A stretch of 64,000 bases of DNA from Marinomonas spartinae (GTDB taxonomy: Bacteria > Pseudomonadota > Gammaproteobacteria > Pseudomonadales > Marinomonadaceae): assembly GCF_900089775.1 (NCBI RefSeq), contig NZ_FLOB01000005.1, positions 1 to 64,000 on the forward strand. The letters run 5' to 3'. Both the position numbers and the translations under genes were made by a program. This document shows, one piece after another, positions 18,976-27,954 of this stretch. How positions within the stretch are numbered: position 1 is the stretch's first letter; each line of letters begins with the position of its first letter. The notes beneath the pieces are model-generated. The model saw only the letters and a program-made list of their open reading frames with translations. It was not told where the DNA came from and did no database searches.

Positions 18976-19013
18976 GACGCGCTGTCTGTGTGATTATCTA
19001 AGAAACGTGTAGG

Positions 19014-19925
19014 CTAGCGTTTATCTAATCTATAGGGGAGCGCTAGCGGCTCTACTGACGTGTCTCCCAGTTTTGGGGCGGACAATTCTTCTGGCTCAAT
19101 GTTGAGAATGACTTGAGCAACAGACCAATCGTCACAGCTTGCTTGGGCAAAAAGCTGTCCCACTACTTTGTCACCAAGATCGGTCAGGTTTGACTCAGCG
19201 GTCGGTCCCCCTTGCCAGTAAAAGAGGGCAAGTTGCTTTTTGGACTTCCCACGGTATTGCATGCGTGCGACGATCTCTTGTCCCGTGTAACAGCCTTTGG
19301 TAAAGCTGATTCCTCCAGTTCGCTGCATGTTGAGCCATTGAGGAAGAATGTCTTCACTTTGCTCAGCACGAATTAATGGCCGTGCTATCAAGAGGTTTAG
19401 GACATCCGCATATTGCTGGTTTTGCTCTTCTAGAGAAGTATTTTGTGCGGGTTCAACCAGCCAGTCGGTACGAACTGGGTACTCACTCAAGGTAAGACGC
19501 ATGGCACTATGGTCTGTTTGAGTTGGTAATATTTCGGTTAATTGTTCTGGTTGCGTGCTGGTTGCTTGAGTTTGGACGCTGGTGACGCGATAAGCGTCAG
19601 AGGCATCCGCTAATTCTACTTTAAAAAAAACCGCGTATTTTTTCAGGTGCGTGAGTGTCTTTTCTAGCAAATCCTTCGACATTAATAAAAGAATCTGTTC
19701 ATCCTGTTGAATCACTAAAAAGTTCGCGATGATGCGGCCTTTGATGCTGCAAACCGCCCCATAGAGACTCTGAGATGTTGTCAATTTGCTCATATCACAG
19801 GTGATTTGCCCCTGTAGAAATTTTTTACCATCAACCCCGCTGACTTGAAGCACACCAATTTGTTGCTGATGCGCAATAACGTCTTGAGAGAGCATGGTGT
19901 CGGCAAAGGTGGATAAAGCAGTCAT
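19014..19925 (-). CDS. ygfZ: Folate-binding protein YgfZ
   Basis: 303 residues, related to aminomethyltransferase GcvT. YgfZ supports iron-sulfur enzymes such as MiaB using tetrahydrofolate. The signature KGCYTGQEIVARMQYRGK, with the key Cys, is exact, and an N-terminal GVDGKKFLQGQITCD is typical. It stands alone on the minus strand. In E. coli it neighbours sdhE (ygfY); here sdhE is about 10 kb away, with the polyol locus between. Confidence 0.93.
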   Translation of the reverse strand: MTALSTFADTMLSQDVIAHQQQIGVLQVSGVDGKKFLQGQITCDMSKLTTSQSLYGAVCSIKGRIIANFLVIQQDEQILLLMSKDLLEKTLTHLKKYAVFFKVELADASDAYRVTSVQTQATSTQPEQLTEILPTQTDHSAMRLTLSEYPVRTDWLVEPAQNTSLEEQNQQYADVLNLLIARPLIRAEQSEDILPQWLNMQRTGGISFTKGCYTGQEIVARMQYRGKSKKQLALFYWQGGPTAESNLTDLGDKVVGQLFAQASCDDWSVAQVILNIEPEELSAPKLGDTSVEPLALPYRLDKR

Positions 19926-20289
19926 AAACGTTTTTCCATGATAGTTGGCAGTAACGATTGGCGATAGTGGCTAACGCCACTATATGATGCATCTAACATG
20001 GCGCTAATAGCATCGTTTTTCAATAGGGAAGTCTGTTATAAATAAGGTTTATTTCATTGTAAGTGATGAGTGAATGAGAGAGAAATATACTATTAGTTGA
20101 TGATTTTTATTGAGTTTTGATACGAAAACCGCAAGTTAGCGAAATACTATTGACGTTAGGGAGTAGACTTTTCAATATGAGGTCTTTTCACGCTGCTTGT
20201 CTTAGTTTTCCTTGTGGTTTTTTGAAGGCTCTCAAGCGTAATAATAAAAATAAAGACGCCAGTCGCGTCGATGAATGAGAAAGGAAACT
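19926..20289. other. Intergenic region between ygfZ and the xylulokinase gene
   Basis: AT-rich, with no gene seen. It must carry divergent promoters for ygfZ and xylB/mtlY, but I cannot single out elements with confidence. A short direct repeat around GACGCCAGTCGCGTCGATG (20255-20273) lies just before the start. Confidence 0.4.
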
Positions 20290-21774
20290 ATGTATTTAGG
20301 TCTTGATCTTGGTACGTCAGGTTTAAAAGGCGTGTTGATTGACGATAAGGGCGATGTGGTCGCACAAGAATCCGTCTCTTTATCGGTCAACAGCCCACAC
20401 CCAACATGGTCCGAACAAGATCCATTGTCTTGGTGGCAAGCCTGTATTGATGTGTTAGGCCTGCTGGGGCAGCGGGTCGATCTCGGGCAATTAAAAGCTA
20501 TTGGTATATCCGGACAAATGCATGGTGCGACCTTGTTGGATAAACAGGGTGACGTCTTGCGTCCATGTATATTGTGGAACGATGGCCGCAGTCAGGCACA
20601 ATGTAGCGCGCTAATGGCGAATTATCCCTCATTAACTGAGCGTTCAGGTAATTTGGCAATGCCTGGTTTTACCGCCCCTAAAGTGCAGTGGGTGAGAGAA
20701 CATGAACCTGAGATTTTTGCCCAAATTGCCTATGTTTTACTGCCGAAAGATTATCTCGTTTATCGACTTACAGGAGTCTTATCGACGGATTGCTCTGATG
20801 CGGCGGGGACCCTTTGGTTGAACCCTGCTACACGGCAATGGGATGATGAGTTATTGGCGGCAACGGGCTTAACGCAAGCGAATATGCCTACCGTCTTTGA
20901 AGGATGCGATGTGATTGGTCATGTGTCTGATAAGGCGAGTAAGCAATTAGGATTGCCTAAGCTTCCTGTTGTCGCGGGTGGCGGTGATAATGCCGCCGGA
21001 GCTGTGGGCATGGGGGTGACCCATGCTGGTCAAGGGTTGTTGTCTTTGGGCACTTCTGGGGTGTATTTTGTGGTGAGCGAGAGCCATAAAGCCAACCCTG
21101 ACAATACGGTGCATGCGTTCTGTCATGCTCTACCAAATCGTTGGCACCAAATGGGGGTTACCTTGAGTGCGGCTAATTCTCTCTCTTGGTTGGCTAAGTT
21201 GGTAGATGGTTCCGTGTCCTCTTTGCTTGAGGAGCTTGAGCGGTCAGGTAAGAAACAAACATCGGTGATCTTCCTGCCTTATCTAAGTGGCGAACGTACG
21301 CCCCACAATGATCCGGATGTTCAGGGACAATTTATTGGTTTACGTAATAGTACTGATCTACCGGAGATGACCCTAGCGGTGCTCGAAGGCGTCGCTTTTT
21401 CTCTATTGGATTGTCAAAATGCTTTGTCTCGCGCTGGGAGTGAGGTGAATGATTTGTCGTTAATTGGTGGCGGCGCTCGTTCTTCTTTATGGCGACAAAT
21501 ATTGGCAAATGTATTGAACAAACGGATGATTTACCGAGATGGTGGCGATGTTGGTCCTGGACTCGGCGCTGCCAGATTGGCTTTGTTGGGGGAAAAACGA
21601 CAGGCAGGTGGGGAGATTGAGGCGCTTATCTCTCAATATTGTGCTTTACCCGAGGTGCTGGCTAGCCATCAGCCAAATACTCAACTGTCCGATTATTATC
21701 AGGACAAATACGCTTTGTATCAGGCGTTCTTCGCGGCGACTAAAGAGCTAAATCATGCTCTGGCGGCTTTATAG
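20290..21774 (+). CDS. xylB: Xylulokinase
   Basis: About 494 residues of the FGGY kinase family. It phosphorylates D-xylulose to xylulose 5-phosphate. DLGTSGLKG at the N-terminus, GISGQMHGATLLD (the XylB substrate motif), the VAGGGDNAAGAVGMG segment and LIGGGARSSLWRQ are visible. ATG 20290 is preferred because AAGGA lies 4-5 nt before it; an ATG 15 nt upstream has no site. It faces the polyol operon. In Pseudomonas the equivalent is mtlY, which handles xylulose made from arabitol by mannitol dehydrogenase. Confidence 0.92.
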   Translation: MYLGLDLGTSGLKGVLIDDKGDVVAQESVSLSVNSPHPTWSEQDPLSWWQACIDVLGLLGQRVDLGQLKAIGISGQMHGATLLDKQGDVLRPCILWNDGRSQAQCSALMANYPSLTERSGNLAMPGFTAPKVQWVREHEPEIFAQIAYVLLPKDYLVYRLTGVLSTDCSDAAGTLWLNPATRQWDDELLAATGLTQANMPTVFEGCDVIGHVSDKASKQLGLPKLPVVAGGGDNAAGAVGMGVTHAGQGLLSLGTSGVYFVVSESHKANPDNTVHAFCHALPNRWHQMGVTLSAANSLSWLAKLVDGSVSSLLEELERSGKKQTSVIFLPYLSGERTPHNDPDVQGQFIGLRNSTDLPEMTLAVLEGVAFSLLDCQNALSRAGSEVNDLSLIGGGARSSLWRQILANVLNKRMIYRDGGDVGPGLGAARLALLGEKRQAGGEIEALISQYCALPEVLASHQPNTQLSDYYQDKYALYQAFFAATKELNHALAAL

Positions 21775-21807
21775 TTTATAACGAGAGTTTGGGGCTTATA
21801 GCCAGAA

Positions 21808-22710
21808 CTAAAATACTGTCTCGCTATACTGTCCCAAACGGTTACTGCTTTGGCTGCGAAAGTCCCTAGGGGTGACGCCTTTTAGCTCGTGAAATCGACG
21901 GTTGAAATTGGCAACGTTCTTAAATCCCACCTGAAAGCAAATATCGACAATTTGTTGATCGGTTTCTGTGAGTAAATTGCACGCTCGGCTGATGCGTACT
22001 CGGTTTAAAAATTCCGTAAAGCGGTTTCCGGTTGCTTTGCGAAAGAAACGCGAAAAGTGGCTGTCAGACATGCTGACTAAGTTAGAGGCATCTGACAGGC
22101 AAATATCCTGATTGTAATGTTGAGTGACATAATCCACCACTGTATTGATTTTACGTTGCAGATTTTCATTGGATTTTAAGTCTATCTGTACCGTAGAAAG
22201 CAGGCGATAGTTCTGGCTCTGGGAAAGTTTTTTCAATAGAGGGAGTGTTAGGGTGAGGCGTTCCAAGCCACTGGCGTCTCGGATGGCGGCAAAGGTTGTC
22301 TTCAAGTAATCAGGATCCTCTCCCAGAAACTCCAGGCCGGATTTGGCCCGTAGTAACATGGGAAGTACTTCAGACAGCTCTGGGATAATCTTCATACCTT
22401 GAGCAAAGGATTCATGGTCAAAGCGTATCACCATATCCCTCGTGTCGGTCGGTGGTTCGTTGCTCTGGCAGATCCAATTATGGGGCAAGCGGGGCCCCGT
22501 GAGAATTAACTGACCTGGTTTGTAGTTGCCAATGTAGTCACCGACAAAGACCTTGCCTGACGTGGAGACAATAAAGTGCAGCTCGTAGTCATCATGGGCG
22601 TGCCAGCGAATTAAATCGCTGGGGTAGCCGTGTTCCAGATAACGTATGGTTTCGATTTCACCTTCCACTAATTCGTATTCGGGAGTATTTCGTTTTATTG
22701 TTTTAGTCAT
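21808..22710 (-). CDS. mtlR: AraC-family regulator of polyol use (MtlR-like)
   Basis: 300 residues. The N-terminal cupin (about 30-110) has HAHDDYELHF and LPHNW. The C-terminal double helix-turn-helix (about 195-290) ends FQVGFKNVANFNRRFHELKGVTPRDFR. P. fluorescens MtlR, an AraC activator of its mannitol operon, has this layout. It is the last gene of the minus-strand polyol cluster, 32 nt after the SDR gene. The symbol rests on context. Confidence 0.8.
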   Translation of the reverse strand: MTKTIKRNTPEYELVEGEIETIRYLEHGYPSDLIRWHAHDDYELHFIVSTSGKVFVGDYIGNYKPGQLILTGPRLPHNWICQSNEPPTDTRDMVIRFDHESFAQGMKIIPELSEVLPMLLRAKSGLEFLGEDPDYLKTTFAAIRDASGLERLTLTLPLLKKLSQSQNYRLLSTVQIDLKSNENLQRKINTVVDYVTQHYNQDICLSDASNLVSMSDSHFSRFFRKATGNRFTEFLNRVRISRACNLLTETDQQIVDICFQVGFKNVANFNRRFHELKGVTPRDFRSQSSNRLGQYSETVF

Positions 22711-22742
22711 AAAAAACTCCTAACAAACTTAATGCTTAGCGA

Positions 22743-23537
22743 TTAGCTCATTACGTTGCCACCATCAACATTATAGGTTTGTGCGGTAATATAATCGGCT
22801 CCGGATGAGGCCAAAAACAGAGCCAGAGACGCCACTTCTTCGGGTTTGCCCATGTAACCTAAGGGGACGGCTTTACCGACAGCAATTTTCTTTTCACCTA
22901 TTTCTAGATCTTCGTATTTTGCAAACAGCTTGTCGACCTCTTTCCACATGGGCGTGTCGATTACGCCGGGAGATATGGCGTTAACATTGATTTTATGGGG
23001 CGCCAAAGCTAACGCGGCTGACTGGGTGTAGCTGATCACGGCAGCTTTGCTGGCACAGTAATGGCTGACCAGCGCTTCGCCCCGGCGTCCAGCTTGAGAG
23101 GCCAAATTAATAATCTTACCTGGAATGTGTTTTTCTACCATGGTTTGGGCGATTTTTTGCATCGTGAAAAACATGCCTTTGACGTTAATTGCAAAAATAC
23201 GGTCAAAGCTTTTTTCTGAGGCTTCTAGCATCGGTGCTAAGTCAAACACGGCGGCATTATTGACCAAGATATCGATTTGTCCGAATGTGCTGATGCAGCT
23301 GTCGATGAGTTGATCAATTGCTTCTAGGTTGCTCACATCTGCACCAATATAACGAGATTGGTTTGGGTATTTTGCCAGAACTTGTGCAATGGGTTCTGGT
23401 TCAGATTTAGGGTAATCACTGAGGATCACTTTGGCGCCATTCTCAAGATAGGTTTGAGCAATAGCGAGACCAATACCTCCGGCGGCGCCGGTTATGAGGG
23501 CAACTTTGTTGGTAAGGTCATGGTTGCTGGTGGCCAT
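22743..23537 (-). CDS. SDR-family polyol dehydrogenase (SmoS-like)
   Basis: 264 residues, classical short-chain dehydrogenase. The cofactor motif TGAAGGIG is at 16-23, NNAA near 93, and the catalytic set is Ser147, Tyr160, Lys164 (YCASK). Asp41 after the second strand favours NAD. Such enzymes next to mannitol/sorbitol ABC transporters are usually sorbitol (L-iditol) dehydrogenases. Start set at 23537, where AAGGA lies 9 nt upstream, not at the in-frame ATG 39 nt earlier. It sits 79 nt after the mannitol dehydrogenase gene. Confidence 0.85.
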   Translation of the reverse strand: MATSNHDLTNKVALITGAAGGIGLAIAQTYLENGAKVILSDYPKSEPEPIAQVLAKYPNQSRYIGADVSNLEAIDQLIDSCISTFGQIDILVNNAAVFDLAPMLEASEKSFDRIFAINVKGMFFTMQKIAQTMVEKHIPGKIINLASQAGRRGEALVSHYCASKAAVISYTQSAALALAPHKINVNAISPGVIDTPMWKEVDKLFAKYEDLEIGEKKIAVGKAVPLGYMGKPEEVASLALFLASSGADYITAQTYNVDGGNVMS

Positions 23538-23616
23538 GTTGATATTTCCTTGTATTGTTGTTTTTAGATTAGGCATACAGCGTTAGGGTAATATACCTAG
23601 TGTTTATTAATGGTAA

Positions 23617-25047
23617 TCAAGCGTATGTTGCTTGCATTTCTCGGATTGCCTGAGCCAAGTGTTCTGGGAAGTTTGGGTAGTCCTCAGGGAGGTTGCCCCA
23701 TAGAAACCGATCATGGGTGAAGGCTTTAATGCCGGCTTCGTCATTGGTGAATGCCTTCATGGCATCGAGATTGGGCTCGTGATAAGGCATCTCTATTTGG
23801 CCTGCGGCGGCTTTTTGGAAAAACACAAACCAACCTGCAATCCCCTGTAGGGTTTTATGAGGAACACGATTCAGTTTGTAGATGCCTGCCAAAGACGGAT
23901 AGACAAAAATAGGATATTTGGCATAACCATCGGTACAGATGCGTTCCACTGTGTCGCCAATATTGGCGTTACTGAAGCGGGCAGCAATGATGCTGAAGTA
24001 GTTGGGCAGATCGACAATAGAGTCACCGATGGCTGGAATGGCATCCTGATTGGCAAAGTCAGTGAAATATTGTTTTAACTCGGCGTCCCGCATAGCTTCA
24101 TCAAAATAGGTTAACCCTTTCAATGCCGCTTGATAGGTGACGCAGGTGTGGCCAGCATTGAGAATGCGAATCTTAGCTTCTTCATAGGGGTCGACTTTAT
24201 CGACCATTTGTACGTCAACTTTTTCCAAAGGAGGACGTTCACCGGCAAAATTGTCTTCAATCACCCATTGAATAAAATCTTCCCCCATTACGGTCATTTG
24301 ATCGTTCATGCCAAAGCGTTCTTGTACGTCTTTCACATGAATTTGGCTGGGCTTAGGGGTGATGCGATCCACCATAGCACAAGGGAAGGTCACATTGTCT
24401 TTGATCCATTGGGCCAAAGCTTGGTCTTGTTTAGCGGCTAAAAACTGCATCAAGCCTGTCTGCAAATGTTTACCGTTATGACGCAAATTATCGCAACATA
24501 AGAGGGTGATTTTGGCTTTTGAGGTTTCACTGCGTTTTTTAAGCCCAGCATACAAGAAGGCGTAGAGAGTATTTCTGCCCCCTTCGATGTCCGCTTGGAT
24601 GGCTGGATGATCTTCTAGCAGGACTTGGTTTTCATCCAGATAATACCCACCTTCTGTCACCGTAGAACTGACAATTTGGATGCTGGCATCGGCAATAGCC
24701 TTGTCTACTTCCTGTGGTACTTGCGCACCGTCAATCTGGTGCATGATGGAGCGGATATGTTGGTATTCGGTGCCGCCTTTTGGATCCATCGTCTTCAGAA
24801 CATACTCGCCCTTTTGCTGCATAAAACGGGTGAAACTGGCACTGTCTTGAGGACGAATATTGACGCCAATAAGGCCCCATTGTTTGCCTTCAGGCTCAGC
24901 CAGTAAACGGTCAAGGTAAACGGCTTGGTGAGCACGGTGAAATGCTCCCACTCCAATATGTACTATGCCTGGCTGAATCTCATCCCTTTGATAAGGCTGG
25001 CTAGACAATTGGGCCTGATGTTTACTGGGGTTCAGGTAATTAGTCAT
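23617..25047 (-). CDS. mtlD: Mannitol 2-dehydrogenase
   Basis: 476 residues of the long-chain polyol-specific dehydrogenase family. It oxidises D-mannitol to fructose, and often D-arabitol to xylulose. GVGAFHRAHQAVYLD near the N-terminus and KIRILNAGHTCVTYQAAL (catalytic Lys and Asn/His region) are family signatures. Its start overlaps the end of the ABC ATPase gene by 8 nt. The alternative, fructuronate reductase, is less likely because of the polyol transporter and xylulokinase. Confidence 0.88.
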   Translation of the reverse strand: MTNYLNPSKHQAQLSSQPYQRDEIQPGIVHIGVGAFHRAHQAVYLDRLLAEPEGKQWGLIGVNIRPQDSASFTRFMQQKGEYVLKTMDPKGGTEYQHIRSIMHQIDGAQVPQEVDKAIADASIQIVSSTVTEGGYYLDENQVLLEDHPAIQADIEGGRNTLYAFLYAGLKKRSETSKAKITLLCCDNLRHNGKHLQTGLMQFLAAKQDQALAQWIKDNVTFPCAMVDRITPKPSQIHVKDVQERFGMNDQMTVMGEDFIQWVIEDNFAGERPPLEKVDVQMVDKVDPYEEAKIRILNAGHTCVTYQAALKGLTYFDEAMRDAELKQYFTDFANQDAIPAIGDSIVDLPNYFSIIAARFSNANIGDTVERICTDGYAKYPIFVYPSLAGIYKLNRVPHKTLQGIAGWFVFFQKAAAGQIEMPYHEPNLDAMKAFTNDEAGIKAFTHDRFLWGNLPEDYPNFPEHLAQAIREMQATYA

Positions 25048-26143
25048 AAACTGTCTCCTCAGCGATCATAGAAATAACGCGATCACTGTCGTTGAGTAGA
25101 ATAATTTCGTCGGTATCGATGTTGATGTGAACCTGTTGTTCGTCCTTGATTCTGCTACGTGCGGCGGCCTTAACGATGATTCTCTGCTGATTGCTGAGGC
25201 GCACGTGGGCGTAGGCTTCAGAGCCTAAGTGTTCGATCAGTTCTACATGACCGGATAAATCCCCATCACTGTCTACTAGGGCGAGATGTTCAGGGCGAAT
25301 CCCTAATGTGCTATTGGTATTGATGTCTTCTTGAAGGCGAGAGACAGGGAAGCTGGTTTTACCACCGCCCACACTCAGTGCTAGACGGTCTCCTTGGTTG
25401 TCTATCTGATCGATAGGTATTAGGTTCATTTTTGGAGTACCGATGAATTCGGCCACAAAACGACTTTTAGGTTGACGGTACAGTTCTAGTGGCGTGCCGA
25501 CTTGCTCGATTTGTCCCGCGTTGAGAATGACAACACGATCCGCCAAGGTCATGGCTTCCACCTGATCATGGGTGACATAAATCATGGTGGTGCCCAGTTG
25601 TTTGTGCAGACGAGCCAGTTCTAGGCGCATCTGTACTCGAAGGGCGGCATCTAGGTTAGAAAGTGGCTCATCAAATAAAAACACTTTTGGCTGGCGCACG
25701 ATGGCTCGACCAATGGCTACCCGCTGGCGTTGGCCACCTGAGAGTTCTTTGGGTTTTCGTTCCAACAGGGTGTCCAGTTGCAGGGAGGTGGAAGCTATGC
25801 GGACTTTTTCATCTATTTCAGTTTGTGGTGCTTTGGCTAGTCGCAGAGCGAATGACAAATTCTCTTTCACTGTCATATGTGGATAAAGCGCATAGGACTG
25901 GAACACCATGGCTAGATCCCGTTTGGCAGGTGCCAGTTCGCTAATTTCCTGACCATCGAGATTGATCTTCCCGCTGCTACTGGTTTCAAGACCTGCGATG
26001 GTGCGCAATAGGGTGGATTTACCACAGCCAGATGGGCCAACAAAGACGATAAATTCACCTTCCTCAATGGACAGGTTGATGCCGCGCAGAGCATGGTAGT
26101 TATCATAATGTTTTTGTAATCGATTAATTGTTAAATAACTCAT
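25040..26143 (-). CDS. mtlK: Polyol ABC transporter ATP-binding protein
   Basis: 367 residues, MalK/UgpC class. Walker A GPSGCGKST, Q-loop, signature LSGGQRQR, Walker B VFLFDEP and the switch His in YVTHDQ are intact. A C-terminal TOBE-like regulatory domain (about 235-360) is present. It powers the two permeases encoded directly upstream. Confidence 0.93.
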   Translation of the reverse strand: MSYLTINRLQKHYDNYHALRGINLSIEEGEFIVFVGPSGCGKSTLLRTIAGLETSSSGKINLDGQEISELAPAKRDLAMVFQSYALYPHMTVKENLSFALRLAKAPQTEIDEKVRIASTSLQLDTLLERKPKELSGGQRQRVAIGRAIVRQPKVFLFDEPLSNLDAALRVQMRLELARLHKQLGTTMIYVTHDQVEAMTLADRVVILNAGQIEQVGTPLELYRQPKSRFVAEFIGTPKMNLIPIDQIDNQGDRLALSVGGGKTSFPVSRLQEDINTNSTLGIRPEHLALVDSDGDLSGHVELIEHLGSEAYAHVRLSNQQRIIVKAAARSRIKDEQQVHINIDTDEIILLNDSDRVISMIAEETVYD

Positions 26144-26157
26144 GGCTTAAATTCCTA

Positions 26158-26988
26158 TTATTTGACGGCACCAAATGTCAGGCCTTGGACCAACTGTTTC
26201 TGACAGAACCAGCCGAAGATGATGATGGGGGCACAGGCTAGGGTGGAGGCGGCTGATAGCTTGGCCCAGAATAAGCCTTCAGGACTTGAGTAAGAGGCAA
26301 TCATGGCGGTTAGTGGTGCCGCATTGGTAGCCGTCAGGTTGATGGACCAAAACGCTTCGTTCCAACACAAGATGATGGATAGCAACCCCGTTGAGATGAT
26401 GCCGCCAACGGACAAAGGCATCACCACTTTGGTAACTTCCGTCCAGGGCGTTGCTCCGTCCATTCGTGCGGCTTCTAGAATTTCTTTAGGCAAATCCTTG
26501 AAGTAGGAAAACAGCATCCAGACGATGATGGGCAGATTCATCAAGGTAAAAATGATGATCAGTCCAGTTCGTGTATCGAGCAGTCCATAATCTCGACCTA
26601 AAAGATAAATTGGCACCAATACCCCAACAGATGGCAGCATTTTGGTGGACAACATCCATAACAGGATATCTTTGGTCCGCTTGCCTGGGAAAAATGCCAT
26701 AGAGTAAGCGGCTGGAATGGCAATGATCAGAGCGATGATGGTGGCCCCAAAGGAAATCACAACCGAGTTCATGGCATGGTACAGATAATCGCTACGCTCC
26801 TGCACAATAGCGAAATTCTCTAGGGTGGGTTTGAAAAACAGCTCCGGCGGAAAGGCAATGGCCTGAGCTTCTGTTTTAAAGGAGGTAAGAAACATCCAAA
26901 AGATTGGGAAAAACAGTACTAAGGCGATTATCCAAGCCAAAGAGCCAATCAGGACGGTTTTGAGCTTTTTTTGTTGAGTAAGAGTCAT
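26158..26988 (-). CDS. mtlG: Polyol ABC transporter permease (second)
   Basis: About 276 residues, six membrane helices, MalG type. The EAA loop EAARMDGATPWTEVTKVVMPLS is the contact for the ATPase. ATG 26988 is chosen because GAGGTGA lies 5 nt upstream; a GTG 9 nt earlier is also possible. It begins about 10 nt after the first permease ends. Confidence 0.9.
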   Translation of the reverse strand: MTLTQQKKLKTVLIGSLAWIIALVLFFPIFWMFLTSFKTEAQAIAFPPELFFKPTLENFAIVQERSDYLYHAMNSVVISFGATIIALIIAIPAAYSMAFFPGKRTKDILLWMLSTKMLPSVGVLVPIYLLGRDYGLLDTRTGLIIIFTLMNLPIIVWMLFSYFKDLPKEILEAARMDGATPWTEVTKVVMPLSVGGIISTGLLSIILCWNEAFWSINLTATNAAPLTAMIASYSSPEGLFWAKLSAASTLACAPIIIFGWFCQKQLVQGLTFGAVK

Positions 26989-26998
26989 CACAATCACC

Positions 26999-27859
26999 TC
27001 ACACCGTTAAGTTTTTGCCGACGGCACGGATTAAGAAGAAGGCCACAATGTTCGCCAAGACGACAGCGATTAAGCCGCCAGCCGAGGCTGTGCCTACGTT
27101 AAATTGCAGCAGTGCTTGGTTGTAAATCATGTAAGCCAAGTTGGTGCTGGAGTAGCCTGGGCCCCCATTGGTGGAGACATAAATCTGCGCGAACACCGAC
27201 AATAGAAAGATTGCCTCTATCATGACGACCACGGTAATGGGTCGAGATAAGTGCGGAATGGTCAGATAGCGGAAAATATGCCAGCTAGTGGCACCATCCA
27301 TTTGCGCGGCTTCTTTTTGTTCGTGATCTTGTGATTGTAAGGCGGTAACAAAGACCAAAATGGCAAAAGGCAGCCATTGCCAACTGACCATGACGATAAT
27401 TGAAAACAGCGGGTAGGTAGAAAGCCAGTCAATGGGAGTCAGTCCGAGGCTTTGCCATATCCAAGCAAAAATGCCATAAACTGGATTCATCATCATGTTT
27501 TTCCAAACCAAGGCATTCACCGTGGGCATAACAAAGAAGGGCGAGATGAGCAGTACTCGCACAATGCCACGGCCAAAAAAGGGTTTGTCAATCAGGGCAG
27601 ACAACGCGACCCCAAGCACGACGGTGATGATCAATACGGACCCAACCAGAAGAGTGGTATTGCCTATTGCGGTAAGAAAGGCCGGGTCCGTTATGAAGAA
27701 ATCGTAGTTCAACCAACCAACGAACCGAGTAGAACCCGGATACAGTAGGTTGTAATGAATGGTTGAGAAGTAGATGGTCATGGACAAAGGTATGATCATC
27801 CACAAAAGCAACACGATGACAGACGGAGCCATTAACAAGCGAGTGATAGTACGCTTCAT
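26999..27859 (-). CDS. mtlF: Polyol ABC transporter permease (first)
   Basis: 286 residues, six membrane helices, MalF type without the large periplasmic insertion. The EAA loop reads EAAQMDGATSWHIFRYLTIP. It follows the binding-protein gene by about 95 nt. Confidence 0.9.
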   Translation of the reverse strand: MKRTITRLLMAPSVIVLLLWMIIPLSMTIYFSTIHYNLLYPGSTRFVGWLNYDFFITDPAFLTAIGNTTLLVGSVLIITVVLGVALSALIDKPFFGRGIVRVLLISPFFVMPTVNALVWKNMMMNPVYGIFAWIWQSLGLTPIDWLSTYPLFSIIVMVSWQWLPFAILVFVTALQSQDHEQKEAAQMDGATSWHIFRYLTIPHLSRPITVVVMIEAIFLLSVFAQIYVSTNGGPGYSSTNLAYMIYNQALLQFNVGTASAGGLIAVVLANIVAFFLIRAVGKNLTV

Positions 27860-27954
27860 GGGGAATCTCTCTCTTATTATTGTTATAAAGGCCAGTGGAA
27901 GGTCAGAAAGTTAGGAACAAAGGAGGGTTGTTCCTTTGTTCCTAAACAGCAAGG